NCBI RefSeq assembly: GCF_009912395.1
Contig: NZ_WNDO01000005.1
Coordinates: forward strand, 160,539 to 224,538
Source of the DNA: Luteibacter sp.
GTDB taxonomy: Bacteria > Pseudomonadota > Gammaproteobacteria > Xanthomonadales > Rhodanobacteraceae
Direction: 5' to 3'
DNA length: 64,000 nt
Of the stretch, positions 28,385 through 35,677 are shown in pieces. The notes under the pieces are model-generated. The model had not been told where the DNA came from, ran no database searches, and worked only from the letters and a program-made list of their open reading frames with translations. Every line of letters begins with the position of its first letter. Position 1 is the stretch's first letter. Made by a program: the position numbers and the translations under genes.

Positions 28385-28971
28385 CTCGCTGGCAGGTCAT
28401 CGCGTTACCCGGCGCGGACGTCCGCTTCGCGCCGGATTGGCTCGATCCTCGGGAAGCCGATCGTCTGCTGGCCGTCCTTCACGAGGAGATTCCCTGGGAA
28501 ACACACCGGTTGCGCATGTTCGGTCGCTGGGTGGATTCGCCCCGGCTCAACGCGTGGGTGGGTGATCCGGGGGCGAGCTATCGGTACTCGGGGAACACGT
28601 TCGAGCCTTATCCGTGGACGCCGACCTTGCTCGCATTGCGCGAGCGGGCGGAACAGGCGTGCGGTACGCGTTTCAATAGCGTGCTGGCCAACCTTTATCG
28701 CCACGGTGGCGAGTACACCGGATTCCACGCAGACGACGAGCGCGAACTGGGCCCCGAGCCGATCATCGGGTCGATCAGCCTCGGTGCGCAGAGGACGTTC
28801 CGGTTCCGGGCGAAACAGGGTGGCGACACGGTCGCGGTCGAACTGACCCACGGTAGCCTGCTACGCATGGGCGAGGGTACGCAGCGTCTCTATAAGCATG
28901 ACTTGCCAGTGCGCAAGCGCGTCACCACCCCGCGCCTGAACCTCACCTTCCGCTATATCCATCCCCTGTAG
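28381..28971 (+). CDS. alkB: AlkB-like 2-oxoglutarate/Fe(II) dioxygenase, probable CTG start
   Basis: The first ATG in frame is at 28510 and would remove conserved N-terminal residues. The frame continues back to a CTG at 28381 that overlaps the amidase stop (CTGA), giving 196 aa with ALPGADVRFAPDWLD and IPWETHRLRMFGR, typical of small AlkB-like repair dioxygenases. Fe-binding HADDE (H-x-D) follows NSVLANLYRHGGEYTGF. The distal His is in LYKHDLP, and the 2OG-binding Arg is in RLNLTFR. Role: oxidative demethylation of alkylated DNA or RNA bases. The stop codon lies inside the REP element that follows. Confidence 0.88.
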   Translation: MTRWQVIALPGADVRFAPDWLDPREADRLLAVLHEEIPWETHRLRMFGRWVDSPRLNAWVGDPGASYRYSGNTFEPYPWTPTLLALRERAEQACGTRFNSVLANLYRHGGEYTGFHADDERELGPEPIIGSISLGAQRTFRFRAKQGGDTVAVELTHGSLLRMGEGTQRLYKHDLPVRKRVTTPRLNLTFRYIHPL

Positions 28972-29048
28972 GAGCGCGCTTGCGCGCGATCCGCGGCAGC
29001 GGCAATCTGGCCCGCTACGCGGGATCGCGCGCAAGCGCGCTCCTACAA
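28967..29048. repeat. REP pair (inverted) between convergent genes
   Basis: Two copies of the core GTAGGAGCGCGCTTGCGCG in inverse orientation flank a 35-bp spacer. Each copy is itself a hairpin. It begins within the alkB stop codon and lies between convergent genes, so it may act as a bidirectional terminator or mRNA-stabilising structure. Confidence 0.9.
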
Positions 29049-29091
29049 GAGCAGGCATGGCAGTGGCAGAGTGGCCCGCTGCCGCGGATCG

Positions 29092-29685
29092 CTACGGTGT
29101 TTTCAACGTCCAGCCCACCACGTCGCCCGACAGCTTGTCCATCGCCCGACCGAAGGCCTCGACCACCTGCGGCACCTCTTTCCCTGCCACGGGTTCGCTG
29201 ACTTCGAAACGTCGGCTACCCACGATGCGATGCCGACGGGTGTCGGCGATGACGGCGTCGTAGCGGATCGTCACCACCGGCTTGCCATCCACATAGTCGG
29301 ATTGGAATGCGGCAAGGCTGCCACCGAGCTCGTAATCGGCGGCGAAGCTGCCGTCGTCGGTGCTGAGCGCAGGAATGCGACCGCTGTCCCGGAAGGCGTT
29401 GGCGAGCCGGTCGCGGAACAGGTGTGGTGCCGTGTCGCTCCAGCGTGCCCCGGCATACACCGTGATGGTGTTGGCCTGCGGCACGACGGCGATACGCGCG
29501 TTGTCGAGCGAGCGCGGCGCGTTCGGCGATGCGATGCGGAGCGCCCAGGTTACCGTGGCGGGAGCCTGCGGACGTGCGCCCGGTGCGGATGGCAACGTAT
29601 AGACCTTGGACATTTCCTGCTTGGGCAGGATCGAGCAGGCGGAAAGCAGGGCGACCAGCGGCAGGGCGAAGCGGGCGCGGCTCAT
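29092..29685 (-). CDS. ABC-type transport auxiliary lipoprotein (PqiC/MCE-associated)
   Basis: 197 aa from the ATG at 29685, overlapping the MCE gene stop by 4 bp. A short signal peptide ends in a lipobox (LLSAC, Cys17), so it is an outer- or inner-membrane lipoprotein. The mature part has KVYTLP, IAVVPQANTITVYAGARWSD and LRDRLANAF-like features of the ABC_trans_aux family (PF03886). In MCE systems this lipoprotein works with the MlaD-like protein and the STAS-permease/ATPase to move lipids across the periplasm. Last gene of a four-gene operon. Confidence 0.85.
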   Translation of the reverse strand: MSRARFALPLVALLSACSILPKQEMSKVYTLPSAPGARPQAPATVTWALRIASPNAPRSLDNARIAVVPQANTITVYAGARWSDTAPHLFRDRLANAFRDSGRIPALSTDDGSFAADYELGGSLAAFQSDYVDGKPVVTIRYDAVIADTRRHRIVGSRRFEVSEPVAGKEVPQVVEAFGRAMDKLSGDVVGWTLKTP

Positions 29686-30620
29686 GGGGTGAACTCCTGG
29701 GTCTTTTCGCGGCCGAACAGGTAACCGCTGGGGTTTTCGTCGAGGCGACGGGTGATCGAACGCAGCGAGCCCAGCGTGTCGCGCAGTTCGCGCAGCGCGG
29801 GGGCAAGTTCGCCGAGACTGGCCGCGCCACCGTTGATCGCGTCGCTGTTGTCGTTGAGCAGGCGGTCGATGGTGCCCATCGAACGCTCCAGTGAGCCCAT
29901 CGCACGCTGCGCGCTCTCCAGGGTGGCTTTGCCCTGGCCTTCGACCAGGCCGTTGGCGTTGTGGATGAGCGTCTTGCTCTCGGCCAGCGTCTCGTTGGCC
30001 TGCTTCGTCGCCGACGCCAGTTGGTGGATCAGCTCGCGGATGTCCTCGCGCTCGTCGGCGATCACCCCGGTGGTGCGGTCGAGGTGGTCGAGCACGTTCT
30101 CGATATGGTGGACGTTTTCCTTCGACAGCAACTGGTTCGCGCGGGCGGCGGCCTGGTTGATGTTGGTGATGAGATCTTCGCCGTTGGATAGCAATCGTGC
30201 GAGGGGCGACGGGTCGGCGATGATCACGGGCACTTCGCCGTCGTGGCCCACGAGCAGGGCGCTGCCCGGGGTGCCACCGGAAAGCTGGATGATCGCCACG
30301 CCGGTGACACCGGTCAGCGCGAGCTTCGCGTGGGTATCCGTGCGCAGCGGCGTATCGCCGGTGACGCGGATGCGGGCGAGTACGCGACGGGGGTCTTCGG
30401 GGTCCAGGCGCAGCTGCATGACATCGCCCAGGCGGATGCCGTTGTACTGCACCGCGCCGCCCCTCGAAAGACCGGTGACCGCCTCGTTGAAGACGACGTC
30501 GTAGTAGTTCCACTCCTGGTCGGAATGGGCCTTGGCGAGCCAGACCCCGAAGATCAGGGCGGCGATCACGACGATCACCGTGAACAGGCCGATCAGGATG
30601 TGGTGGGCGCGCGTTTCCAT
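29682..30620 (-). CDS. MlaD-family MCE-domain protein
   Basis: 312 aa from the ATG at 30620. One N-terminal membrane anchor (HHILIGLFTVIVVIAALIFG) is followed by a single MCE domain containing YYDVVFNEAVTGLSRGGAVQ and YNGIRLGDV. A long C-terminal coiled-coil-like helix region (about 150-300; QLASATKQANETLAESK) follows. Lipid-transport MCE proteins form hexameric rings on the periplasmic side of the inner membrane. It sits 4 bp after the ATPase gene. The long helical tail is typical of PqiB/LetB-like or Mce4-type members with auxiliary lipoprotein, distinct from the short MlaD of the canonical mla operon. Confidence 0.88.
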   Translation of the reverse strand: METRAHHILIGLFTVIVVIAALIFGVWLAKAHSDQEWNYYDVVFNEAVTGLSRGGAVQYNGIRLGDVMQLRLDPEDPRRVLARIRVTGDTPLRTDTHAKLALTGVTGVAIIQLSGGTPGSALLVGHDGEVPVIIADPSPLARLLSNGEDLITNINQAAARANQLLSKENVHHIENVLDHLDRTTGVIADEREDIRELIHQLASATKQANETLAESKTLIHNANGLVEGQGKATLESAQRAMGSLERSMGTIDRLLNDNSDAINGGAASLGELAPALRELRDTLGSLRSITRRLDENPSGYLFGREKTQEFTP

Positions 30621-30624
30621 GGGA

Positions 30625-31431
30625 TCAGTCCTTGCCTTGCGTGGCGGCGAAGGTGGCCGCGCGACCGCGCGGGCCGTTGAAGTACGCCTGTACCCAGGCA
30701 TCGTCGGTGCGGGCCACCTCGTCGATCGGGCCGACGGCGAGCACGCGGCGTTGCGATAGCACCGCCACGCGATCGCAGGTGGAGTACAGGGTGTCCAGGT
30801 CGTGGGTGACGAGGAACACGGTGAGACCCAGCGCGTCGCGCAGGGTGACGATCAGGCTGTCGAAGGCGGCCGCGCTGATCGGGTCGAGTCCGGCGGTGGG
30901 CTCGTCCAGGAACAGGATCTCCGGATCGAGCGCCAGCGCGCGGGCGAGCGCGGCGCGCTTGATCATGCCGCCGGAGAGTTGCGCGGGATACTTTCGCCCT
31001 GCGTCCACCGGCAGCCCCGCGAGGGCGAGTTTCACGCCGGCAAGGCGCTGGGCATCGGGGCGGGGCAGTTTCGCGTGCTCCACCAGGGGCAGCGCGACGT
31101 TCTCCGCGACGGTCAGCGAAGAAAACAGCGCGCCACTCTGGAACAGCACACCGAAGCGTCGTTCGACCAGCGAGCGGCGTTCTTCATCCAGCGCGAGCAG
31201 GTTCTCCCCGAATACGCGGACTTCGCCGGCCACGGGACGTACCAGTCCTACGATAGTTCTCAGCAGAACGGATTTGCCCGTGCCCGAGCCGCCGACGATG
31301 CCGATGATCTCACCGCGCCGTACGTCGAGGTCGAGGTCCTCGTGCACCGTCTGCGAGCCGAAGCGATTCACCAGGCCGCGGACCTGGATCACCGGTTCGA
31401 CCGCGGTCGCCTGGGTGGGGAGCGCGCTCAC
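30625..31431 (-). CDS. MlaF-like ABC transporter ATP-binding protein
   Basis: 268 aa. Walker A is GGSGTGKS, the Q-loop LFQSGALFSSLTV, the signature LSGGMIKRAALARAL and Walker B EILFLDEPTAGLDPI, followed by THDLDTLY (H-loop). The Met in LSGGM and the GALFSSLTV stretch are characteristic of the MlaF subfamily. It drives the MCE lipid transporter with the STAS-fused permease, whose stop overlaps its start by 4 bp. Confidence 0.92.
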   Translation of the reverse strand: MSALPTQATAVEPVIQVRGLVNRFGSQTVHEDLDLDVRRGEIIGIVGGSGTGKSVLLRTIVGLVRPVAGEVRVFGENLLALDEERRSLVERRFGVLFQSGALFSSLTVAENVALPLVEHAKLPRPDAQRLAGVKLALAGLPVDAGRKYPAQLSGGMIKRAALARALALDPEILFLDEPTAGLDPISAAAFDSLIVTLRDALGLTVFLVTHDLDTLYSTCDRVAVLSQRRVLAVGPIDEVARTDDAWVQAYFNGPRGRAATFAATQGKD

Positions 31432-32570
31432 CAGCCCATCTCCATATAGAAGAGTGCCGCCACGGCATCGAGCAGGATGACCACGAAGATCGACTGCACC
31501 ACGGCCGAGGTGGTGTGTTCGCCCACCGACTGGGCGCTGCCCGATACCTTGAAGCCTTCCATGCAGCCGATCGTGGCGATCATGAAGGCGAACACCGGGG
31601 CCTTGGCCATGCCGACCAGGAACTGCGCGATCGACATGTCGTCCTGGAACATAGTCAGGAACATCGACGGCGACATCTTCAAGGTGGCCAGGCAGACGAC
31701 GGCACCGCCGACGATGCCGGCAAGCATCGCGACAAAGGTGAGCAGAGGCAGGGCGATCAGGAGGGCGAGCGTGCGTGGCAGCACCAGCAGCTCGATCGGA
31801 TCCAGGCCCAGCGTACGGATGGCGTCGATCTCCTCGCGGGCTTTCATGGAGCCGATCTGCGCCGTGAACGCACTGGCGGTACGGCCCGCCAACAGGATCG
31901 CGGTGAGCAGCACGCCGAATTCACGCAGGAAGGCGAAGCCGATCAGGTCGACCGTGAAGACGCTGGCGCCATAACTGGCCAACGCCGTGGCGCCGAGGAA
32001 GGCGACCACCGCGCCGACCATGAAGGAGAGCAGGGCAAGGATCGGCACCGCGTCCAGGCCGGTCTGTTCGATGTGCGACACCAGCGAGGTGACCCGCCAG
32101 CGCGATGGGCGCCACACCGTGGAGGCGAAACCTTGGAGGGTGATGCCGATGAAGCCGAGCAGTTTGGCCGTCTGCTTCCAGAACGAGGCCATGGCCTTGC
32201 CGATCCGCTCCAGCAGCACGACGAAACCGGCGTCGCGCACCGGCTTGTTTCCCGTGCAGTAGGTGTCGATGGCGTCGGCGACGGTTTTCAACAGCGCGCG
32301 GCGGGCGGCGGGGAGCGCGGTGTCCTGCGCCAGCGCCTGGGTACGCGCGCTGCCGAGCAGTTCGGCGATGACGAACGCGCCGGAGGTGTCCATGGCCCCC
32401 AGGTCGTGGATATCCACCTGGACGTCCGTTCCCATATCACCGGCCAGTTCGTTGGCCCGGTGTTGCAGGTCCACGTAGTGCGGCAGTGTCCAGTCGCCAC
32501 GCAGGGTCAGCCGTGCGCCGCCCGAATCGCGGGTGAGGGAGACGGTGCCGGGCAGGGAGGGGGTCGCCAT
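31428..32570 (-). CDS. MlaE-family permease with N-terminal STAS domain
   Basis: 380 aa. Residues 1-110 form an STAS-like domain (VDLQHRANEL, VDIHDLGAMDTSGAFVIAELLG; MDTSG is the loop usually containing the key Ser/Thr). Residues 130-380 are the MlaE/YrbE permease with five to six membrane segments, including FLREFGVLLTAILLAGRTASAF and IGSMKAREEIDAIRTLGLDP, the family's diagnostic motifs. STAS and permease are separate proteins (MlaB and MlaE) in E. coli but fused here. First gene of the MCE operon; divergent from gcvT with 107 bp between starts. Confidence 0.92.
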   Translation of the reverse strand: MATPSLPGTVSLTRDSGGARLTLRGDWTLPHYVDLQHRANELAGDMGTDVQVDIHDLGAMDTSGAFVIAELLGSARTQALAQDTALPAARRALLKTVADAIDTYCTGNKPVRDAGFVVLLERIGKAMASFWKQTAKLLGFIGITLQGFASTVWRPSRWRVTSLVSHIEQTGLDAVPILALLSFMVGAVVAFLGATALASYGASVFTVDLIGFAFLREFGVLLTAILLAGRTASAFTAQIGSMKAREEIDAIRTLGLDPIELLVLPRTLALLIALPLLTFVAMLAGIVGGAVVCLATLKMSPSMFLTMFQDDMSIAQFLVGMAKAPVFAFMIATIGCMEGFKVSGSAQSVGEHTTSAVVQSIFVVILLDAVAALFYMEMGW

Positions 32571-32677
32571 GAGGGGAAGGCTAGCAGGACTCGATGTTGC
32601 GGTCGCGCTTGGCCTTGCGCCCCAAGGGCCCGATAATGGTCGACCGCTTCGCCCGCCATCCCCTTCAAGGTAAGACG

Positions 32678-33778
32678 ATGACCGACAAGACCGAACTCAA
32701 TGCTTCCCACCGCGAGCTTGGCGCCCGCATGGTCGACTTTGGCGGCTGGGACATGCCGATCGCCTACGGCTCCCAGATCGAGGAGCACCATGCCGTGCGC
32801 AAGGACGCCGGCATGTTCGACGTCTCCCACATGACCGTGGTCGACCTCACCGGCGAAAAGACCCGCGACTTCCTCCGCAAGCTCGTCGCCAACAACGTCG
32901 ACAAGCTCGCCAAGCCGGGCAAGGCGCTCTACACCTGCATGCTCAACGAGGAAGGCGGCGTCATCGACGACCTCATCGTCTACTTCCTGCGTGAAGACTT
33001 CTTCCGCCTGGTGGTGAACGCCGCCACCCGCGCGAAGGATCTCGCCTGGATCGAAAAGCAGGCGGCCGCGTTTGGTGTCTCCGTACGCGAGCGTCCGGAA
33101 TTCGGCATGATCGCCGTGCAGGGACCGAACGCGCGCGCGAAGCTCATCGGCTTGCTGCCGTCGGACGTCCAGGAGAAGGCGACCAAGCTCGGCAAGTTCG
33201 CCGCCATCGAGATCGAAGGCCCGAATGGCATGCCGCTCTTCCTCGCCCGCACCGGTTACACCGGTGAAGACGGTTTCGAGGTCGTCGTGCCGAACAGCCG
33301 CGTCGTCGAACTGTGGAACCTGCTGAAGGACGCCGGCGTCGCGCCGGCCGGCCTGGGCGCGCGCGACACCCTGCGCCTGGAAGCGGGCATGAACCTCTAC
33401 GGCCAGGACATGGACGAAACCGTGTCGCCGTGGGAGGCCGCGCTGGCCTGGACGATCTCGCTCGACGACGGCCGCGACTTCATCGGCCGCACCGCGCTAG
33501 AGAAGCACAAGGCCGATGGCGTGAAGCGCGTGATGGTCGGCCTGGTGATGGACGACAAGGGTGTGCTGCGCCACGGACAGAAGGTGCTCACCGCCAACGG
33601 CGACGGCGAAATTCTCTCCGGCGGTTTCGCGCCGACGCTCGGCAAGTCGATCGCCTTCGCCCGCATTCCGGCCGGCGAGCCGGGTGATGTCCGCGTGGAC
33701 ATCCGCGGTCGCGAGGTGCCGGTGCGCGTCGTGACGTTCCCCTTCGTCCGCGACGGCCAGCCCAAGGCGGGCATCTGA
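32678..33778 (+). CDS. gcvT: Glycine cleavage system T protein (aminomethyltransferase)
   Basis: 366 aa from the ATG at 32678, preceded by CAAGGTAAGA. The sequence [50 protein letters not shown] (here [15 protein letters not shown]) and [16 protein letters not shown] are hallmark folate- and substrate-binding segments. It releases ammonia and transfers the methylene group to tetrahydrofolate from the lipoyl arm of GcvH, whose gene follows. No glycine-riboswitch-like structure is recognisable in the short leader. A hairpin terminator lies after the gene, so gcvH probably also has its own promoter. Confidence 0.97.
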   Translation: MTDKTELNASHRELGARMVDFGGWDMPIAYGSQIEEHHAVRKDAGMFDVSHMTVVDLTGEKTRDFLRKLVANNVDKLAKPGKALYTCMLNEEGGVIDDLIVYFLREDFFRLVVNAATRAKDLAWIEKQAAAFGVSVRERPEFGMIAVQGPNARAKLIGLLPSDVQEKATKLGKFAAIEIEGPNGMPLFLARTGYTGEDGFEVVVPNSRVVELWNLLKDAGVAPAGLGARDTLRLEAGMNLYGQDMDETVSPWEAALAWTISLDDGRDFIGRTALEKHKADGVKRVMVGLVMDDKGVLRHGQKVLTANGDGEILSGGFAPTLGKSIAFARIPAGEPGDVRVDIRGREVPVRVVTFPFVRDGQPKAGI

Positions 33779-33803
33779 TCCGCACACATATATATATGTA
33801 GGA

Positions 33804-33832
33804 AGGGGAGCGACGCGGTCGCTCCCCTCTTT
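33804..33832 (+). terminator. Rho-independent terminator after gcvT
   Basis: An 11-bp perfect stem (AGGGGAGCGAC with GTCGCTCCCCT) closed by a 3-nt loop is followed by CTTT. It lies 26 bp after the gcvT stop, preceded by a short TATATATAT run. Confidence 0.75.
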
Positions 33833-33926
33833 CGATACGGCGCCCGCTTTCCCGTCACGCCCAGACCGGTACAATTGGCCGCTACCATCACCTCAGCCCC
33901 GAACCGAGACATCGAGGACCACACCC

Positions 33927-34322
33927 ATGAGCGACATTCCCGGCGATCTGAAATTTGCGAAGTCCCACGAGTGGGTGCGCGTCGAGCAGGACGGCACCGT
34001 CACTGTCGGCATCTCCGACCACGCGCAGGCGCAATTGGGCGACCTGGTGTACGTCGAATTGCCGGAAGTGGGCAGTTCCGTGCAAGCCGGCAACGGCACG
34101 GCCGTGGTCGAGTCGGTCAAGGCCGCCTCCGACATCTACTCGCCGCTCTCCGGTGAAGTGATCGCGGTGAACGAGGAGCTCGCCGACGCTCCCGAAACGA
34201 TCAACTCCGACGCCTACGGCGACGGCTGGATCTTCAAGCTGAAGATCAGCGACAAGTCCGAACTCGACAACCTGCTGACGCCGGACGAGTACTCCGAACT
34301 GGTCGAGAACGAAGACCACTGA
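33927..34322 (+). CDS. gcvH: Glycine cleavage system H protein
   Basis: 131 aa. [21 protein letters not shown] opens the lipoyl domain (KSHEWV), [14 protein letters not shown] follows, and the lipoylated Lys is K65 in [18 protein letters not shown]. The C-terminus [12 protein letters not shown] is standard. It shuttles the aminomethyl group between the P and T proteins. gcvP is not in the window. Its own leader between the gcvT terminator and ATG is about 95 bp. Confidence 0.97.
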   Translation: MSDIPGDLKFAKSHEWVRVEQDGTVTVGISDHAQAQLGDLVYVELPEVGSSVQAGNGTAVVESVKAASDIYSPLSGEVIAVNEELADAPETINSDAYGDGWIFKLKISDKSELDNLLTPDEYSELVENEDH

Positions 34323-34346
34323 TCCTCGTCGGATCGCTCGACCCCC

Positions 34347-34377
34347 ATGCCGGTCGTCCCTCGACCGGCATTTTTTT
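34347..34377 (+). terminator. Strong Rho-independent terminator after gcvH
   Basis: A 10-bp stem (ATGCCGGTCG with CGACCGGCAT), 5-nt loop, then seven T. It lies 25 bp after the gcvH stop. Confidence 0.92.
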
Positions 34378-34700
34378 GTCCGGGGCGGGTCTTCCGGGAA
34401 ATTTTTTTTCCCGGTCAGTCGAACTCCGTTCATCCCCCGAAAGCGGTCCTTCGGGGACCGTCTGGCAGCGGTCGAAGGACATGCGCAAACGCGTTGTCAA
34501 CGCGTTTCGCATTTCGGGCGATTAACGGGAAACATCATTATTTAAGGTATTTCTTGAATCGCATTGCGTACTTCAGGACATGCCGGTGCAATGCCGGATT
34601 ACCCGGTGGCGTCATTCAAAATGACGCCGATGACTTGGCCAAATGGAATGCCGGGCGTGGATATGCGTCCGCAAGACCTTCAATTTAGAGCCAAAATTTA
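34378..34700. other. AT-richer non-coding region before the metJ-like gene
   Basis: I see no convincing gene here; open frames crossing it start in the gcvH terminator and resemble nothing known. The stretch from about 34510 is clearly richer in A/T than its surroundings. It contains an imperfect repeat around ACATGCCGGTGCAATGCCGG and a 9-bp inverted repeat at 34608-34628. It probably carries regulatory DNA of the metJ-like gene. Confidence 0.5.
34608..34628. promoter_or_regulatory. Inverted repeat GGCGTCATT...AATGACGCC
   Basis: Perfect 9-bp arms with a 3-nt centre, 128 bp upstream of the metJ-like ATG. Its half-site GCGTCA recurs in the palindrome at 34733-34744, so both may bind the same regulator. 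MetJ of enterics binds tandem AGACGTCT boxes, which these do not match well. Confidence 0.45.
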
Positions 34701-34729
34701 TTGACACCGGATATGTTCAGGAATAGCTT
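34701..34729 (+). promoter_or_regulatory. Sigma70-type promoter of the metJ-like gene
   Basis: Perfect -35 TTGACA (34701-34706), 17-bp spacer, -10 TAGCTT (34724-34729). Predicted transcription start is near 34736, inside the CGTCAATTGACG palindrome and about 20 bp before the ATG. Confidence 0.65.
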
Positions 34730-34732
34730 TTG

Positions 34733-34744
34733 CGTCAATTGACG
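34733..34744. promoter_or_regulatory. Palindrome at the predicted start of transcription (possible operator)
   Basis: CGTCAATTGACG is a perfect 12-bp palindrome directly after the -10 box, a position where a bound repressor would block initiation. It shares its half-site with the inverted repeat at 34608-34628. Autoregulation by the MetJ-like domain is an inference. Confidence 0.45.
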
Positions 34745-34756
34745 GGGAACCCGGAA

Positions 34757-34882
34757 ATGGAAACACAGACATTCATCAGGCCGTATGTGGATCACGGTGC
34801 AAAAGCAGGATCGGTTCGCAAGATCACAGTCTCGATTCCGCTGCATGTGCTCCGGCTACTTTCCGATGAACGTACTCGCTGA
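34757..34882 (+). CDS. MetJ-like repressor, N-terminal part ending at an in-frame TGA
   Basis: An ATG at 34757, with GGGGAA 8 bp upstream, opens 41 codons: a short lead, then [20 protein letters not shown] and a Thr-Arg end. This closely matches the DNA-binding beta-strand and helix A of E. coli MetJ ([22 protein letters not shown]). A TGA at 34880-34882 falls where MetJ has the second Arg of the RR pair, compatible with a single CGA to TGA change. After it the same frame continues with the rest of the MetJ fold. Alone, this 41-aa piece lacks helix B and cannot form a complete ribbon-helix-helix dimer. Confidence 0.75.
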   Translation: METQTFIRPYVDHGAKAGSVRKITVSIPLHVLRLLSDERTR

Positions 34883-34885
34883 CAG

Positions 34886-35392
34886 GTGAACAATTTGAGG
34901 CACGCGACGAACAGCGACCTGCTGGTCGAAGCGTTCCTCCACGCTTTTACTGGGCAACCACTGCCAACTGATGAGGAGCTGAGACGAACCATGGCCACTG
35001 CCAAGAAAGCCACTGCCAAGAAGCGTACCGCCAAGAAGGCGGCCACCAAGCGCGTTGCCAAGAAGGCAACCGCCAAGAAGGCCGCCGTCAAGCGCGTTGC
35101 CAAGAAGGCAACCGCCAAGAAGGCCGCCACCAAGCGCGTAGCCAAGAAGGCCACCGCCAAGAAGGCTGCCGTCAAGCGCGTTGCCAAGAAGGCAACTGCC
35201 AAGAAGGCCGCCCCGAAGAAGGCTGCTACCAAGCGCGTCGCCAAGAAGACCGCTACCAAGACCGCCCGTAAGCCCCGCGTCGCCAAGAAGGCTGCCGGCG
35301 CCAAGGCTCCGCGCGCCACGCGCGTCGCCAAGGCTCCGAAGGCCGCCAAGGCTCCGCGCGCTCCGCGTGCCGCCAAGGCCGTCAAGGCCTAA
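34886..35392 (+). CDS. MetJ-like C-terminal part fused to a histone-H1-like Lys/Ala tail
   Basis: Same frame as the 34757 ORF, one codon after its TGA, beginning with a GTG. Residues 1-35 read [20 protein letters not shown] and [12 protein letters not shown], nearly identical to E. coli MetJ helices B and C. From residue 36 (ATG at 34991) the protein becomes a Lys/Ala/Arg tail with four 14-residue repeats ([13 protein letters not shown] plus one variable residue at 55, 69, 83 and 97), as in histone-H1-like and AlgP-like proteins. Without the TGA the whole would be a 212-residue MetJ-H1 fusion. It may be made by readthrough, by restart at GTG 34886, or only as the H1-like tail from 34991. The combination points to a DNA-binding, nucleoid-associated protein. 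Confidence 0.75.
   Translation: MNNLRHATNSDLLVEAFLHAFTGQPLPTDEELRRTMATAKKATAKKRTAKKAATKRVAKKATAKKAAVKRVAKKATAKKAATKRVAKKATAKKAAVKRVAKKATAKKAAPKKAATKRVAKKTATKTARKPRVAKKAAGAKAPRATRVAKAPKAAKAPRAPRAAKAVKA
35048..35215 (+). repeat. Four 42-bp coding repeats of the H1-like tail
   Basis: Units start at codons for [13 protein letters not shown] at 35048, 35090, 35132 and 35174, with the last residue alternating V, T, V, P. They are near-identical in DNA, so expansion or contraction by recombination or slippage is likely. Confidence 0.85.
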
Positions 35393-35434
35393 GCTTTACC
35401 CGCTTCATCCAATAAGAAAGCTCGTGTCGAATTC

Positions 35435-35462
35435 CCTCCCCGCGGTGCCCAGCGCGGGGAGG
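35435..35462 (+). terminator. GC-rich hairpin after the H1-like gene
   Basis: A 10-bp stem (CCTCCCCGCG with CGCGGGGAGG) and 8-nt loop, followed by TATTTCG. First of two stacked hairpins after the gene. Confidence 0.6.
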
Positions 35463-35476
35463 TATTTCGAAACTTG

Positions 35477-35506
35477 ACCCCGGCCATGCCGGGGTTCTTC
35501 GTTTTT
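35477..35506 (+). terminator. Rho-independent terminator
   Basis: An 8-bp stem (ACCCCGGC with GCCGGGGT), CAT loop, then TCTTCGTTTTT. Second hairpin after the H1-like gene; no gene is seen between here and the TonB-domain gene. Confidence 0.8.
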
Positions 35507-35677
35507 GGACGACCCAAAACCGCGACTCACTCCGCACCCCCGAAAACCTCCTACGTCTCCAGACTGGATTCACAGGACCATTACGTTTACCTTTCAGCCG
35601 TATCGCGCTGCGGTGACCGGGGGGTCTCCGCCATGCCTACAGGGGGAGCGCGTCCTGCGGAAAAGGTTTGTACCGCC

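Noticed and set aside
32571..32677. Possible glycine riboswitch before gcvT
   Set aside because: The leader is too short and shows no tandem aptamer-like conserved core.
34347..34688. 113-codon ORF after gcvH
   Set aside because: Begins inside the gcvH terminator hairpin, has no ribosome-binding site and no resemblance to known proteins.
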